Source: Bordetella genomosp. 13 (GTDB taxonomy: Bacteria; Pseudomonadota; Gammaproteobacteria; Burkholderiales; Burkholderiaceae_B). From it: 64,000 bases of DNA. The stretch lies in assembly GCF_007679965.1 (NCBI RefSeq), contig NZ_VEHL01000007.1, positions 62,001-126,000 on the forward strand, given 5' to 3'. The position numbers were made by a program, and so were the translations under genes. Shown here piece by piece: positions 44,588 through 52,885 of the stretch (positions within the stretch are counted from its first letter, which is position 1; each line of letters opens with the position of its first letter). The notes under the pieces were generated by a model. That model worked only from the letters and a program-made list of their open reading frames with translations, searched no databases and was not told where the DNA came from.

Positions 44588-45361
44588 TCAGATGCCGGCG
44601 TACCATTCGTAGCCGCGATCTTCCCAGTATCCGCCTCGCCCGCCCCACAGGGAGTCGAAGGCGCTGACGACCTCGATGCGCATCAGGTACTTCGCCTGCT
44701 TGTATCCCAACTGCCTCTCGACCCGCAGGCGCAGCGGCGCGCCGTGCGCCACCGGCAGGTCCTTGCCGTTCATCGCATAGGCCAGCAGGGTCTGCGGATG
44801 ATAGGCGTCCAGCAGGTCGATGCTTTCGTAGTAGCGGCCGCTGCCGTCGAAGCTCGCCTCCAGCTCGTCCGCGCAATGGAATACGACGTAGCGCGCGCCG
44901 GGCTTGAGTTTCGCCAGCTCCAGCACGCGTCCCAGGTGCACGCCCTGCCATTGGCCGATCGCGCTCCATCCTTCCACGCAGTCGTGCCGCGTGATCTGCG
45001 TGCGCGAGGGCAGCCGCTTCAGGTCGGCCAGCGACAGGCTGAGCGGCTGCTGCACCAGCCCGTCCACCCGCAGGCGCCACTCGGTGAAGCCGTTCTCCAG
45101 CAGGCGGGCGTATTCCTCGGAATCCGGCATCTGCGTGCCGTTGGCGCGGAACACCGGCGAGAGATCGGCCAGGCTGTACTCGCGCGCCAGCGTCTGGCGT
45201 CCGACCAGCAGCCGCTGTGCGTCCTTCGTCAGCGTCTCGGTATTGCGCAGCACCGCGCCGGGCCCCGCGCTCTGCGTCACCCGGTCGCAGCCCGCGAGCA
45301 AGGCGGCGCCGGCGCCGGCCAGGCCGGCCAGGAGCCTGCGGCGCGTACGGTCCAGTTTCAT
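44588..45361 (-). CDS. Sulfite-oxidase-fold molybdopterin oxidoreductase, Tat lipoprotein-like signal
   Basis: 257 aa. Seen: ITRHDCVEGWSAIGQWQGVH, where Cys is the molybdenum ligand of the sulfite oxidase/MsrP fold, and PLRLRVERQLGYKQAKYLMR in the C-terminal cofactor region. N-terminus MKLDRTRRRLLAGLAG has three consecutive arginines before a hydrophobic core ending LLAGC, so it looks like a Tat signal with a lipobox. It would sit outside the inner membrane, fed by the cytochrome b encoded just upstream (ATGA overlap). The substrate is not evident. Confidence 0.9.
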   Translation of the reverse strand: MKLDRTRRRLLAGLAGAGAALLAGCDRVTQSAGPGAVLRNTETLTKDAQRLLVGRQTLAREYSLADLSPVFRANGTQMPDSEEYARLLENGFTEWRLRVDGLVQQPLSLSLADLKRLPSRTQITRHDCVEGWSAIGQWQGVHLGRVLELAKLKPGARYVVFHCADELEASFDGSGRYYESIDLLDAYHPQTLLAYAMNGKDLPVAHGAPLRLRVERQLGYKQAKYLMRIEVVSAFDSLWGGRGGYWEDRGYEWYAGI

Positions 45362-46206
45362 TGCGCGTCTCCCGTGCGATCGATGGCATAGCGCCCGTCG
45401 ATCATCGATCGGATGTTGTTCCAGAATCCGGACAGCACGACCATCGCCACGTGGACGACCACGAACAGCACCAGCGACGAGGCCGTGAGGAAGTGCAGCG
45501 AACGTGCCGACGCGCGCCCGCCGAACAGGTCCAGCAGGAAGGGGAATCCCGCGTTCAGGCCGGGCGACATGGTCAACCCGGTCAGCACCATCATCGGCAA
45601 CAGCACCAGCGCCACCAGCGCATACGTGATCTTCTGCAGGGCGTTGTAGCGCCGCGCGTGCTCGCCCTTGGCGAAGCGCAGCCGCGCATGGTCCAGCACC
45701 TCGCGCCACAAGTGCCTGGGCCGCAACTGGTCGCGGTCCGGCAGCAGGTCGCGCTGGATGTGGCCGCGCGCCAGGCCATGCGCCAGGTACAGCAGCCCGT
45801 TGGCGACCAGCAGCCACGCGAACAGGAAATGCCAGTTCCTGCCCGCGCCCAGGTCGTGGTACGACGGGATGGTCAGCCACGCGGGAAACGCCCGTTCCTT
45901 CATGGCATCGCCTTCGCGGGACACCCCCAGCACCCCGGTCGTCTCGATGCTCAACGCGCCGATCCGCAGATAGCCGTGCAGGCCGTCCGGCTGGTGGCGC
46001 GACTCGACGGCAAGAAAGGCGTGATCCGCGTTTGCGCCGTACTGCCCCCAGTACAGCCGGGGATGCGCGTTGAGGATCTGCAGGCCGCTCAGCAACAGGA
46101 TGGACAGGCACAGCACGTTCACCCAGTGCGTGATCCGCACCGTCAGCGAGTGCCGCCGGATCAGGACCCGGGAGGGCCGTACGTGCCCGATGTCAGGGGA
46201 AGTCAT
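45358..46206 (-). CDS. Cytochrome b561-type membrane subunit
   Basis: 282 aa, about four or five membrane helices with conserved His positions: RITHWVNVLCLSILLLSG (first heme His), WHFLFAWLLVANGLLYLAHG, VALVLLPMMVLTGLTM and RSLHFLTASSLVLFVVVHV. This is the di-heme cytochrome b fold of formate dehydrogenase gamma, hydrogenase and thiosulfate-reductase subunits. It overlaps the molybdoenzyme start and presumably exchanges electrons between that enzyme and quinone. It starts 27 bp after the DUF5666-like gene. Confidence 0.92.
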   Translation of the reverse strand: MTSPDIGHVRPSRVLIRRHSLTVRITHWVNVLCLSILLLSGLQILNAHPRLYWGQYGANADHAFLAVESRHQPDGLHGYLRIGALSIETTGVLGVSREGDAMKERAFPAWLTIPSYHDLGAGRNWHFLFAWLLVANGLLYLAHGLARGHIQRDLLPDRDQLRPRHLWREVLDHARLRFAKGEHARRYNALQKITYALVALVLLPMMVLTGLTMSPGLNAGFPFLLDLFGGRASARSLHFLTASSLVLFVVVHVAMVVLSGFWNNIRSMIDGRYAIDRTGDAQ

Positions 46207-46233
46207 GGAGGTCTCTCGCGTCGGCGGGCGCCA

Positions 46234-46869
46234 TTACATCGGGGGAACGACGCCGTCCTTGCCCACGACCAGCTGGCCCGTGGACAGCGCGCCGCCGGCA
46301 TCCTTCTCGGCCGAGATGAAGACCGCCGTGCCGGGCTTCACGTCATCCGCGGTGGCGGGCGCCAGCGTGACCACCGGCGTGCCGTTGGGAATGGAGATCT
46401 TCTTCTGCTGACCGTGATAGCTGACGGTGACCACGCTGCCGTCGACCGACTGCACCGCGTCGCCCACGGTCGCGTTGGTCATCGAGCTGTTGGGCTTCAG
46501 GTCCCAGCCGTAGCTGCCTTCCCCGGTGCCCTTCAACGCGGGCGGAAAGATCAGCACTTCCAGGGCGCCGTCGCCGCCTTCGGCCTTGGGCAGCGATGCG
46601 ATGCCGACGAAATCGCCGGGCTTGATGTCGCTGATGGCCGCCTTCTTCACGGCCGCGACCTTCCAGCCGTCCTTGAGCTGGACGGTCTGGGCCTGGCCTT
46701 CGCGGGTCTTCACTTCGAGCTGGCTGCCCGACAGCGAGACCACGGTGCCGCGCACGCGGCTGCTCTGTTGCGCCGCGTTGGCGGCCGATACGGCGGCGAA
46801 CACGCCGGCAGTGAGCGCCACGCCGGCCAGGCCGCTGGCCAGGAATTTACGAAGTTGCGAATGCTTCAT
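46234..46869 (-). CDS. Exported DUF5666-like protein
   Basis: 211 aa. Signal peptide MKHSQLRKFLASGLAG...AANAA, then repeated small beta-rich segments: RVRGTVVSLSGSQLEVKTRE, GDFVGIASLPKAEGG and GSVVTVSYHGQQKKISIPNG, VKPGTAVFISAEKD. The G-x-V-xx-h-x-G-xx-h-x-V pattern fits DUF5666, a small beta-barrel domain of unknown function; there seem to be two copies. The start at 46869 has GGAGATTCAGC upstream. First gene of the operon with the cytochrome b and molybdoenzyme, downstream of two CCAACTAGTTGG-type sites. Confidence 0.82.
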   Translation of the reverse strand: MKHSQLRKFLASGLAGVALTAGVFAAVSAANAAQQSSRVRGTVVSLSGSQLEVKTREGQAQTVQLKDGWKVAAVKKAAISDIKPGDFVGIASLPKAEGGDGALEVLIFPPALKGTGEGSYGWDLKPNSSMTNATVGDAVQSVDGSVVTVSYHGQQKKISIPNGTPVVTLAPATADDVKPGTAVFISAEKDAGGALSTGQLVVGKDGVVPPM

Positions 46870-46946
46870 GCTGAATCTCCAGGAACGATGCGTACATCGC
46901 GATGAGGGCTGGCTACGTGGCGGCGGTCGCCATCCACGATATCGAA

Positions 46947-46964
46947 CAATCAACTAGTTGGTTG
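46947..46964. promoter_or_regulatory. Operator copy 1, CAACTAGTTG palindrome
   Basis: CAATCAACTAGTTGGTTG is an 18-bp palindrome with one mismatched pair and a perfect 10-bp core. It lies 78 bp before the DUF5666-like start codon (46869). It matches the perfect palindrome at 54769-54786 before the catalase-fusion operon. A TetR-type repressor is the likely ligand. Confidence 0.65.
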
Positions 46965-47027
46965 ACGACAAGCTTAAAAAAATGGATGCCCGCAATGGCT
47001 TTTCGCAAGCATCCCGTCGCCAGCTGC

Positions 47028-47045
47028 CAATCTACTAGTTGGTCG
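47028..47045. promoter_or_regulatory. Operator copy 2, CTAGTTGGTCG half-site
   Basis: CAATCTACTAGTTGGTCG matches the right arm of the 54769 palindrome at 8 of 9 positions and the left arm at 6 of 9. It stands 81 bp centre to centre from copy 1 in the same intergenic region, so cooperative binding or looping is possible. Confidence 0.5.
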
Positions 47046-47106
47046 ATTGCCTGTCAAGGCATTCGTCGGTCCCGCCGGCATCGCTCGGGAGGCCGACCGC
47101 GCGCCG

Positions 47107-48096
47107 TCACTCCGGCACGATTCCCGCAGCCTTCACCACGCGGCCCCACTTCTCGATCTCGGCCTTCTGGAACGCGCCCAGTTCCTCGGCGCCAGGCGTC
47201 CATGCCTGCGTCGCCGAGTTCTTGAAGAATGCCTGCGCGCCTTCGCTGGCGACCGCCGCCACCAGCCATTGCCTGAGTTTCGCGGCCACGGGCGCGGGCG
47301 TGCCGGCGGGCACGTAGGCCGCGAACCAATAACCCATGTCGTAGCCCTTGATGCCGGCTTCGTCCAGGGTCGGAACCTGCGGCAGCTGCGGCAGGCGCTC
47401 CGTGGTGGACGCTCCCAGCGGACGCAGCTTGCCCGCCTCGATGTGCGCCAGGCCGGTGACCGTGTCGATCACCATCATGTCGATGTGGCCGCCCAGCAGG
47501 TCGTTCAGTGCATTGGGGTTGCTGTTGTAGCCCACCCAGACGATGTCCGTGCCGGTCAGCTGCTTGAGCATCTCGCCCGCCATGCGGCTGGAAGAATTGC
47601 CGCTGCCGAAGCTCAACTTCCCCGGCGTCTTCTTCGCGGCGTCGACCAGCTCGCCCACCGTCCGGAACGGCGCGCTGGCGCGCACCACCAGGACCTGGCC
47701 GCCGCGTCCCAGGCCGGACACGGGGACGAAGTCGGCCACCGGGTCGTACGGCAGTTTCTTGTACAGGTGGGGGTTGGCGGCCTGCGTGGTGTTGGTGGTG
47801 ACCAGCACGGTGTAGCCGTCGGCGCTGGCCCGCGCGGCATGCTGCGCGGCGATCATGCCGCTCGCGCCTGCGCGGTTCTCCACGATGACGGGTTGGCCGG
47901 CCTGCTGCGCCACCGAGGAAGACAGGGCGCGCGCCAGCAGGTCGGTCGCGCTGCCGGCGCCGAACGGCACCACGAAGGTGATGGGCTTGGCGGGATAGTC
48001 GGCCGCATTGGCCGAGATGGCGATGGCGGCGTTGGCGGCCACGCCGATGAGCGCCGCGGCCAGGCCGCGGGCGATGCGGGGAATGATGGGGATCAT
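47107..48096 (-). CDS. Bug/TctC-type periplasmic solute-binding protein
   Basis: 329 aa; long signal peptide ending AISANAA near residue 31, then TFVVPFGAGSATDLLARALS and VIVENRAGASGMIAAQHAA. WVGYNSNPNALNDLLGGHID is the second-domain segment; GYN replaces the usual PYKG. The first loop FGAGSATD lacks the double Gly, so the ligand may differ. Start 48096 has AGGAGACGACACC upstream. Third gene after CoA-transferase and crotonase, separated from the latter by 170 bp. Confidence 0.94.
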   Translation of the reverse strand: MIPIIPRIARGLAAALIGVAANAAIAISANAADYPAKPITFVVPFGAGSATDLLARALSSSVAQQAGQPVIVENRAGASGMIAAQHAARASADGYTVLVTTNTTQAANPHLYKKLPYDPVADFVPVSGLGRGGQVLVVRASAPFRTVGELVDAAKKTPGKLSFGSGNSSSRMAGEMLKQLTGTDIVWVGYNSNPNALNDLLGGHIDMMVIDTVTGLAHIEAGKLRPLGASTTERLPQLPQVPTLDEAGIKGYDMGYWFAAYVPAGTPAPVAAKLRQWLVAAVASEGAQAFFKNSATQAWTPGAEELGAFQKAEIEKWGRVVKAAGIVPE

Positions 48097-48266
48097 GGTG
48101 TCGTCTCCTGTTATGGCGCCGCGCGGATGCGCGGTGCTTATGCGTGAATCGGTGCGCAATGGACGCGCGGGCCTTGCGTGCGGGCGCGTGGGCCGGTGCA
48201 TCGGCGGCGCCTGGGCGGCGCCTGCCTGTGCCCTGCGCCTTGCGCGGGCCGCGCGTGCGGCGTCCC

Positions 48267-49103
48267 TCAGGCAGCCTGCCCCGCGTGCTCCCGCCGCGCG
48301 CGCTTCTCCAGGAACGCGCGCACGGCCGTCTTGTGCTCGTCGCCGCACAGCAGGATCGCCTGCATGGCGGCGGCCGTCTCCAATGCGATCGGCAGCGTGG
48401 ACTCGGCCGCGTCCAGCACCAGCCGCTTGGCCATGCGCAGGGCCTGCGGCGGATTGGCGGCGATCCTGCGGGCCAGGGCCGCGCTGGTCTCGTCCAGCGC
48501 TTCCGGCGCCACGACATGCGAGACGATGCCCAGCCGCAGCGCGGTCGGCGCGTCGATGAACTCGCTGGTCAGCGTCAGCTCCAGCGCCTTGGCCTTGCCC
48601 ACGATGCGGGTCAGGAACCATGCGCCGCCGATGCCGGAGACCAGGCCCAGCCGCAGGAAACTCTCGGCGAACGTCGCGCGTCCGCTGGCCACGCGCAGGT
48701 CGCACATCAGCGCCAGGTCGCAGCCCGCGCCGACGGCCGCGCCATTGACCGCGGCGATGGACGGCACCTGCAAGGCCTGCAGCGCGTGGGTCACCCGGTG
48801 CAGCGTGCGCTTCAGCCGGTCCCGCACCTCGGTGATGGAACCCTGCATCAGGTCGGAGCCCTGCTCCATGTCCTTCACGTTGCCGCCCGTGCAGAAATAC
48901 GTGCCGGTGGAGCGCAGCAGCACGCAATGCACGTCCGGCATCGCGTTGGCGCCTTCCAGCGCCTGCGCCAGGGCTTGCGCCATGGCCACCGACATGGCGT
49001 TGCCGGTGGCGGGTTCGTCCAGGCTAAGGGTAAGCACGCCATCGGCGAGGTCCTGTCGAACCAGGGCACCGGGCGTCGTCATTGCGGTCTCATCGGCTTT
49101 CAT
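48267..49103 (-). CDS. Enoyl-CoA hydratase/isomerase family protein
   Basis: 278 aa. Seen: TGTYFCTGGNVKDMEQG (first oxyanion segment with Gly-Gly-Asn-Val), AAVGAGCDLALMCDLRVAS and RLGLVSGIGGAWFLTRIVG. First catalytic Glu is Asp (GCDLAL) and the second is not conserved, as in PaaG-like isomerases and CaiD-like enzymes. Start at 49103 overlaps the CoA-transferase end by 14 bp; ATG at 49082 is an alternative seven codons shorter. Translational coupling with the CoA-transferase is likely. Confidence 0.91.
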   Translation of the reverse strand: MKADETAMTTPGALVRQDLADGVLTLSLDEPATGNAMSVAMAQALAQALEGANAMPDVHCVLLRSTGTYFCTGGNVKDMEQGSDLMQGSITEVRDRLKRTLHRVTHALQALQVPSIAAVNGAAVGAGCDLALMCDLRVASGRATFAESFLRLGLVSGIGGAWFLTRIVGKAKALELTLTSEFIDAPTALRLGIVSHVVAPEALDETSAALARRIAANPPQALRMAKRLVLDAAESTLPIALETAAAMQAILLCGDEHKTAVRAFLEKRARREHAGQAA

Positions 49104-50337
49104 CGGAAGCGTCCTTGTTGGGATACGAAAGGGTCGCGGACATGGCCAGCACGCCGCGCGCGAGCATGGCCTCGATCTCGGCGGCGCCGTAGCCGCATTC
49201 GGCCAGCACCTCGCGGTTGTGCTGGCCCAGCGTGGGCGCGGCCCGGTCCTGGCCTTGCGCCGCGGGCACATGGGCGGGCCCGGGCACGAAGCCGGGCATG
49301 CGCACCCTGCCGGCAATGGGGTGGTCGACCCAGTTGTCGATGCCGCTGGCCTCGTAGGCCTGCGAGCCGACCACGTCCTCGTAGCTCGCCACGGGTGCGC
49401 ACAGGATGTCCTGCTCGGAAAGCCGGCTCACCCAGTCGTCGGTGGTGCGCTGGCGGAACAGCGGCGTCAGCGCCAGGCGCAGCGCGTCGCGGTTCGCGAC
49501 CCGGTCGGCGTTGGTCGCGTAGCGCGCGTCGGTCTCCAGCTGCGGCGCGCCCAGCGCCTGGCACAGCGCGCGCCAGCGCTTGGGATGGTAGGCCGCGACC
49601 ATGATCCAGCCGTCGCGCGTCTCGTAGGCCTCGTTGGGCGCGGCATACGGCGCCGCGCTGCCGGTGCGGGGGGGCACCGTGTTCGTCGCGAAATACGAGG
49701 CATAGCCGATCTGCTGCAGCATCAGCGTCGCGTTGTACAGGCTGATGTCCAGGTGCTCGCCCTGCCCCGTGCGCTGGGCCGCGCCATGCGCCGCCAGGAT
49801 GGCGATGGTAGCCAGGTAGCCGGTGACCATGTCGGCCACCGGCGTGGCAACCTTCATGGGTTCGCCGTCCGCGGCGCCCAGGGTGCTCATCAGGCCGCTG
49901 GCCGCCTGCACGATGCCGTCCACGCCGGGACGCTCGCGCAAGGGACCCGACTGGCCGTATGCGGAGATCGAGCAATAGACCAGGGCAGGCTGGTCGCGGG
50001 CCAGCGTGCCGTGGTCCAGGCCCAGCGACTGCATGACGCCCGGCCGGAAGTTCTCGACGACCACGTCCGCGCGCTGGATCAGGCAGCGCGCGGCGGCGCG
50101 GCCCGCTTCCGATTTCAGGTCCAGCGCCACGCCGCGCTTGTTGCGGTTGACGCTCAGGTACACCGCGCTTTCGCCCGCCACCCAGGGCGGTCCGATCTGC
50201 CGCCCCAGCTCGCCCGCGGGCGGTTCGATCTTGATCACGTCCGCGCCCATGTCGGCCAGCATCATGGTGCAGACGGGGCCCGCGAGCACGTGCGAAAAAT
50301 CCACCACCCGCAAGCCCTGCAAGCTGCGCTTGAACAT
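49090..50337 (-). CDS. Family III (CaiB/BaiF) CoA-transferase
   Basis: 415 aa. Seen: LRVVDFSHVLAGPVCTMMLA, GADVIKIEPPAGELGRQIGP, NRNKRGVALDLKSEAG, LVYCSISAYGQSGP and RPGVDGIVQAASGL with the active-site Asp (GVD instead of AYD). TLGQHNREVLAECGY ends the chain. ATG at 50337 has AGGAGACAGGGAT upstream. Heads the leftward operon CoA-transferase - crotonase - Bug; a LysR gene reads toward it from 51428. Confidence 0.94.
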   Translation of the reverse strand: MFKRSLQGLRVVDFSHVLAGPVCTMMLADMGADVIKIEPPAGELGRQIGPPWVAGESAVYLSVNRNKRGVALDLKSEAGRAAARCLIQRADVVVENFRPGVMQSLGLDHGTLARDQPALVYCSISAYGQSGPLRERPGVDGIVQAASGLMSTLGAADGEPMKVATPVADMVTGYLATIAILAAHGAAQRTGQGEHLDISLYNATLMLQQIGYASYFATNTVPPRTGSAAPYAAPNEAYETRDGWIMVAAYHPKRWRALCQALGAPQLETDARYATNADRVANRDALRLALTPLFRQRTTDDWVSRLSEQDILCAPVASYEDVVGSQAYEASGIDNWVDHPIAGRVRMPGFVPGPAHVPAAQGQDRAAPTLGQHNREVLAECGYGAAEIEAMLARGVLAMSATLSYPNKDASDESR

Positions 50338-50543
50338 ATCCCTGTCTCCTGTCGCCACGGCTTCATCGATGGCCGCGAGCGCTTGTCATGCGGGCAGAAT
50401 AGGCAGCGGCCGGCGGGCCGGCAAACGACTTTATCGGCGGCAGGCTTTGACTTTTTGTATAAAGGCTGCGGCGTCGGTCCGCGAGCCGGAGCGCGCGCCG
50501 CCGTCACGGCGTATCGCGCGACAACGCTGCGGCGGCGGACGGC

Positions 50544-51428
50544 CTATGCGATGGCCAGCGTGGCCAGCCAGTCGCGGAACGCGCGCAGCGCGCTGGTGGC
50601 CGGCTTGCCCGTGGGCCAGGCGAAGTAGTAGGTGTATTCCTCGAGATCCAGCGCCAGGCCCAGCGGCGCCACCAGGGTCTGCGCGGCCAGTTCCTTCTCG
50701 ATCAGCGCCTTCTGCGCGATGGCCACGCCATGCCCCTCGATGGCAGCCTGGTAGGCCAGCAGCGAAGTCTCGTACTTCATCCCCTGCGCGGGATTGACGT
50801 TGCGCACCCCCGCGGCGCGCAGCCAGAGGCCCCAGTCGTCGGGGCGCGCCATCGAATGCAGCAGCGTCTTGCCCGCCAGTTGCTTCTTCTGCGTCAGCCG
50901 CATCGACGGCGCCGCCACGGGAATCAGCTCGTTGCGCACCAGTTGCAGCTTGCGCATGCCGGGCCAGTGGCCGTCGCCCAGCTGGATGCCCGCATCGATG
51001 TCCTCGCGCTGGAAGTCCAGCGGCTGGAACGACGTCATCACCTGCACGTCGATGTCCTTGTGCAGCTGGTGGAAGCCCGCCAGGCGCGGAATGAGCCAGC
51101 GGACCGCGAAGGTGGCGGGCGAGCGGATGCGCAGCGTCTTGCGGCCCTCGCTGCTGGCGGTGACCGCCAGCGTGGCTTCGCGCAAGGTGGCGAACAGCGG
51201 GATCAGGTCGGCCAGGTAGCGCGCCCCCGTCGGGGTCAATTCCAGGCCGCCGCGCACGCGCAACAGCAGCTGCGTGCCCAGGTAGCTTTCCAGCGCGCGC
51301 ACCTGGCGGCTGATGGCGGCCGGCGTGACGCACAACTCGTCGGCCGCCTTCGACATGCTGAGCAAGCGCCCCGTGGCCTCGAATGCCCGGGCGGGATTGA
51401 GCGGAGGAAGCGGGTCGCGGCGAGCCAT
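50544..51428 (-). CDS. LysR-family transcriptional regulator (GcvA type)
   Basis: 294 aa. N-terminus LNPARAFEATGRLLSMSKAA, CVTPAAISRQVRALESYLG and ELTPTGARYLADL is the GcvA/AmpR-type winged helix. Effector domain includes FAVRWLIPRLAGFHQLHKDI and GHGVAIAQKALIEKEL. It ends 206 bp before the CoA-transferase start on the same strand; that gap contains AT-rich TTTATACAAAAAGTCAAAG in the gene direction, a possible promoter/operator. Confidence 0.93.
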   Translation of the reverse strand: MARRDPLPPLNPARAFEATGRLLSMSKAADELCVTPAAISRQVRALESYLGTQLLLRVRGGLELTPTGARYLADLIPLFATLREATLAVTASSEGRKTLRIRSPATFAVRWLIPRLAGFHQLHKDIDVQVMTSFQPLDFQREDIDAGIQLGDGHWPGMRKLQLVRNELIPVAAPSMRLTQKKQLAGKTLLHSMARPDDWGLWLRAAGVRNVNPAQGMKYETSLLAYQAAIEGHGVAIAQKALIEKELAAQTLVAPLGLALDLEEYTYYFAWPTGKPATSALRAFRDWLATLAIA

Positions 51429-51488
51429 GGCAAGGGGAAGTCGGGCACTGACGGGAAGGTACTACACGGCGGGACGTGCGGCCAGCCG

Positions 51489-52313
51489 CTATGCGGTGGC
51501 ACGGCGGCCCGCGCCCAGTTCGCCGAGGTCCAGCAGCAGCGCGGGCTCGAATGCCCGCTGTTCGCCCTTGGACGCGTAACCCAGCGGATTGGCCACGATG
51601 CGGCAGCCCTGCCGCACGTAGTCGAAGGCGTGGTGCAGATGGCCATGCAGCCACAGGTCGGCACGCGGAAGCAGCGGGTCCAGGCTGTTGCAGAAACCCG
51701 CCGTGCCAGGCGTCAGGCCATACCGCGGATCCGCGCTGGACAGGGTCGGCGCGAAGTGCGTCACCGCCACGGTCGGCCCGTCGAAACCCGCATCCAGCGC
51801 CGCCCGCAGCCAGTCCTGGCATGCCAGCGCGTGCTCTCGCACCTGCTCCGCCAGGAAGGGCTGGCCGCCGCGCGTGGTGCCGGCCTTCTCCAGGTAGAAG
51901 TCGGCGGCGCGGAAGGCCTTGCCGCGCTTGCGCAGAGCCTCGGCCAGCGTGTCGTCCGGCTGGACCATCGCGTCGAAATCGGCCCACAGCGTGGTCCCCA
52001 CGAAACGCACGCCGTCGATGACCAGGCTCTCGCGCTCCAGCCAGCGTATGCCCAGCGTGTCGCACAGCTCGCGCAGCGTGTCGTGCGCGGCATCGAAATC
52101 CTGGTGGTCGTACTCGTGGTTGCCCGGCAGGTAAGCCACCGGCACCGGCCAACGGTCGCGCGGCGAGAACTGCCGCAGGCCGAAATCGTTCGACGGCAAC
52201 TGACAGGTGCCGATGTCCCCGGCCAGGATCAACATATCGGCCCCGGGCGCGGCGACAGGCGTGAAATCGGCGTTGGTCTCGAGGTGCAGGTCGGAAAGCA
52301 GCTGGATCTTCAT
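51489..52313 (-). CDS. Metallophosphoesterase
   Basis: 274-aa calcineurin-like phosphoesterase. All motif blocks are visible: LLSDLHLE (Asp8, His10), LAGDIGT, PGNHEYDH, VTHFAP and HGHLHHAFDY. No signal peptide, so cytoplasmic. Start at 52313 lies 26 bp after the cytochrome b561 stop, so it may be co-transcribed with the catalase-fusion operon, though its chemistry does not obviously fit. Confidence 0.94.
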   Translation of the reverse strand: MKIQLLSDLHLETNADFTPVAAPGADMLILAGDIGTCQLPSNDFGLRQFSPRDRWPVPVAYLPGNHEYDHQDFDAAHDTLRELCDTLGIRWLERESLVIDGVRFVGTTLWADFDAMVQPDDTLAEALRKRGKAFRAADFYLEKAGTTRGGQPFLAEQVREHALACQDWLRAALDAGFDGPTVAVTHFAPTLSSADPRYGLTPGTAGFCNSLDPLLPRADLWLHGHLHHAFDYVRQGCRIVANPLGYASKGEQRAFEPALLLDLGELGAGRRATA

Positions 52314-52339
52314 GCCGCTAGGGTACCGCTATGTGGCCC

Positions 52340-52885
52340 TCAGCCGCGCGCGCGGCGCCCCGGCGCCATGGTCTCGAACACGCCGTCGCGGCGCACCCAG
52401 GCGTGGAACAGCGCGGCCGCCAGGTGCAGCAGGAACAGCGCGAAGAAACAGTACGCCAGCGCGCGATGGGCGCCGTTCAGCACGCTGTACAGGTGCGCGT
52501 CGGCGGACACGATCGCGGGCAGCCGCACGCCCGCCACCACGACCGGATAATCCGCGGCCGACAGCATGGACCAGCCCAGCAGCGGCATCGCGATCATCAG
52601 CACGTAGAACGCCACGTGCGACAGCCGGGCCGCCAGCTTCATGGGCTCGGACATGCCGGCCGGCAGCGGCGGCGCGCCGTTGCGCATGCGCACGACCAGC
52701 CGCAGCAGCGCCAGTGCCAGGATCGCGATGCCCAGCGGCTTGTGGATGCCGATCAGGACCGTATGGACGCGGTCGACAGTGGACACCATGCCCACGCCGA
52801 TGAACAGCATGGCCAGGATGGCCAGCGCCATCACCCAATGAAGCAAGCGCTGCAGCAAGGTGAATTGCACGGGGGAGTGGCTCAT
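52340..52885 (-). CDS. Cytochrome b561 family membrane protein
   Basis: 181 aa, four membrane helices. Conserved heme His residues are visible in LLQRLLHWVMALAILAML, IGIHKPLGIAILALALL, LAARLSHVAFYVLMIAMPLL and VLNGAHRALAYCFFALFLLH. Di-heme quinone-linked electron carrier of the YodB/CybB group. ATG overlaps the stop of the catalase fusion gene (ATGA). Electron delivery from quinol to the catalase-related domain is the simplest reading. Confidence 0.94.
   Translation of the reverse strand: MSHSPVQFTLLQRLLHWVMALAILAMLFIGVGMVSTVDRVHTVLIGIHKPLGIAILALALLRLVVRMRNGAPPLPAGMSEPMKLAARLSHVAFYVLMIAMPLLGWSMLSAADYPVVVAGVRLPAIVSADAHLYSVLNGAHRALAYCFFALFLLHLAAALFHAWVRRDGVFETMAPGRRARG

Noticed and set aside
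44560..44600. Inverted repeat TCTGAAG...CTTCAGA at the convergent ends of the PucR-type regulator and the molybdoenzyme
   Set aside because: The loop is long, the stem overlaps the regulator's stop codon, and no T run follows on either strand.
51475..51510. GC-rich CCGCTATGCGG near the end of the metallophosphoesterase gene considered as a fourth copy of the GCATA-type operator
   Set aside because: It lies at the 3' end of a gene, lacks the N5 spacing and the downstream -10-like hexamer.
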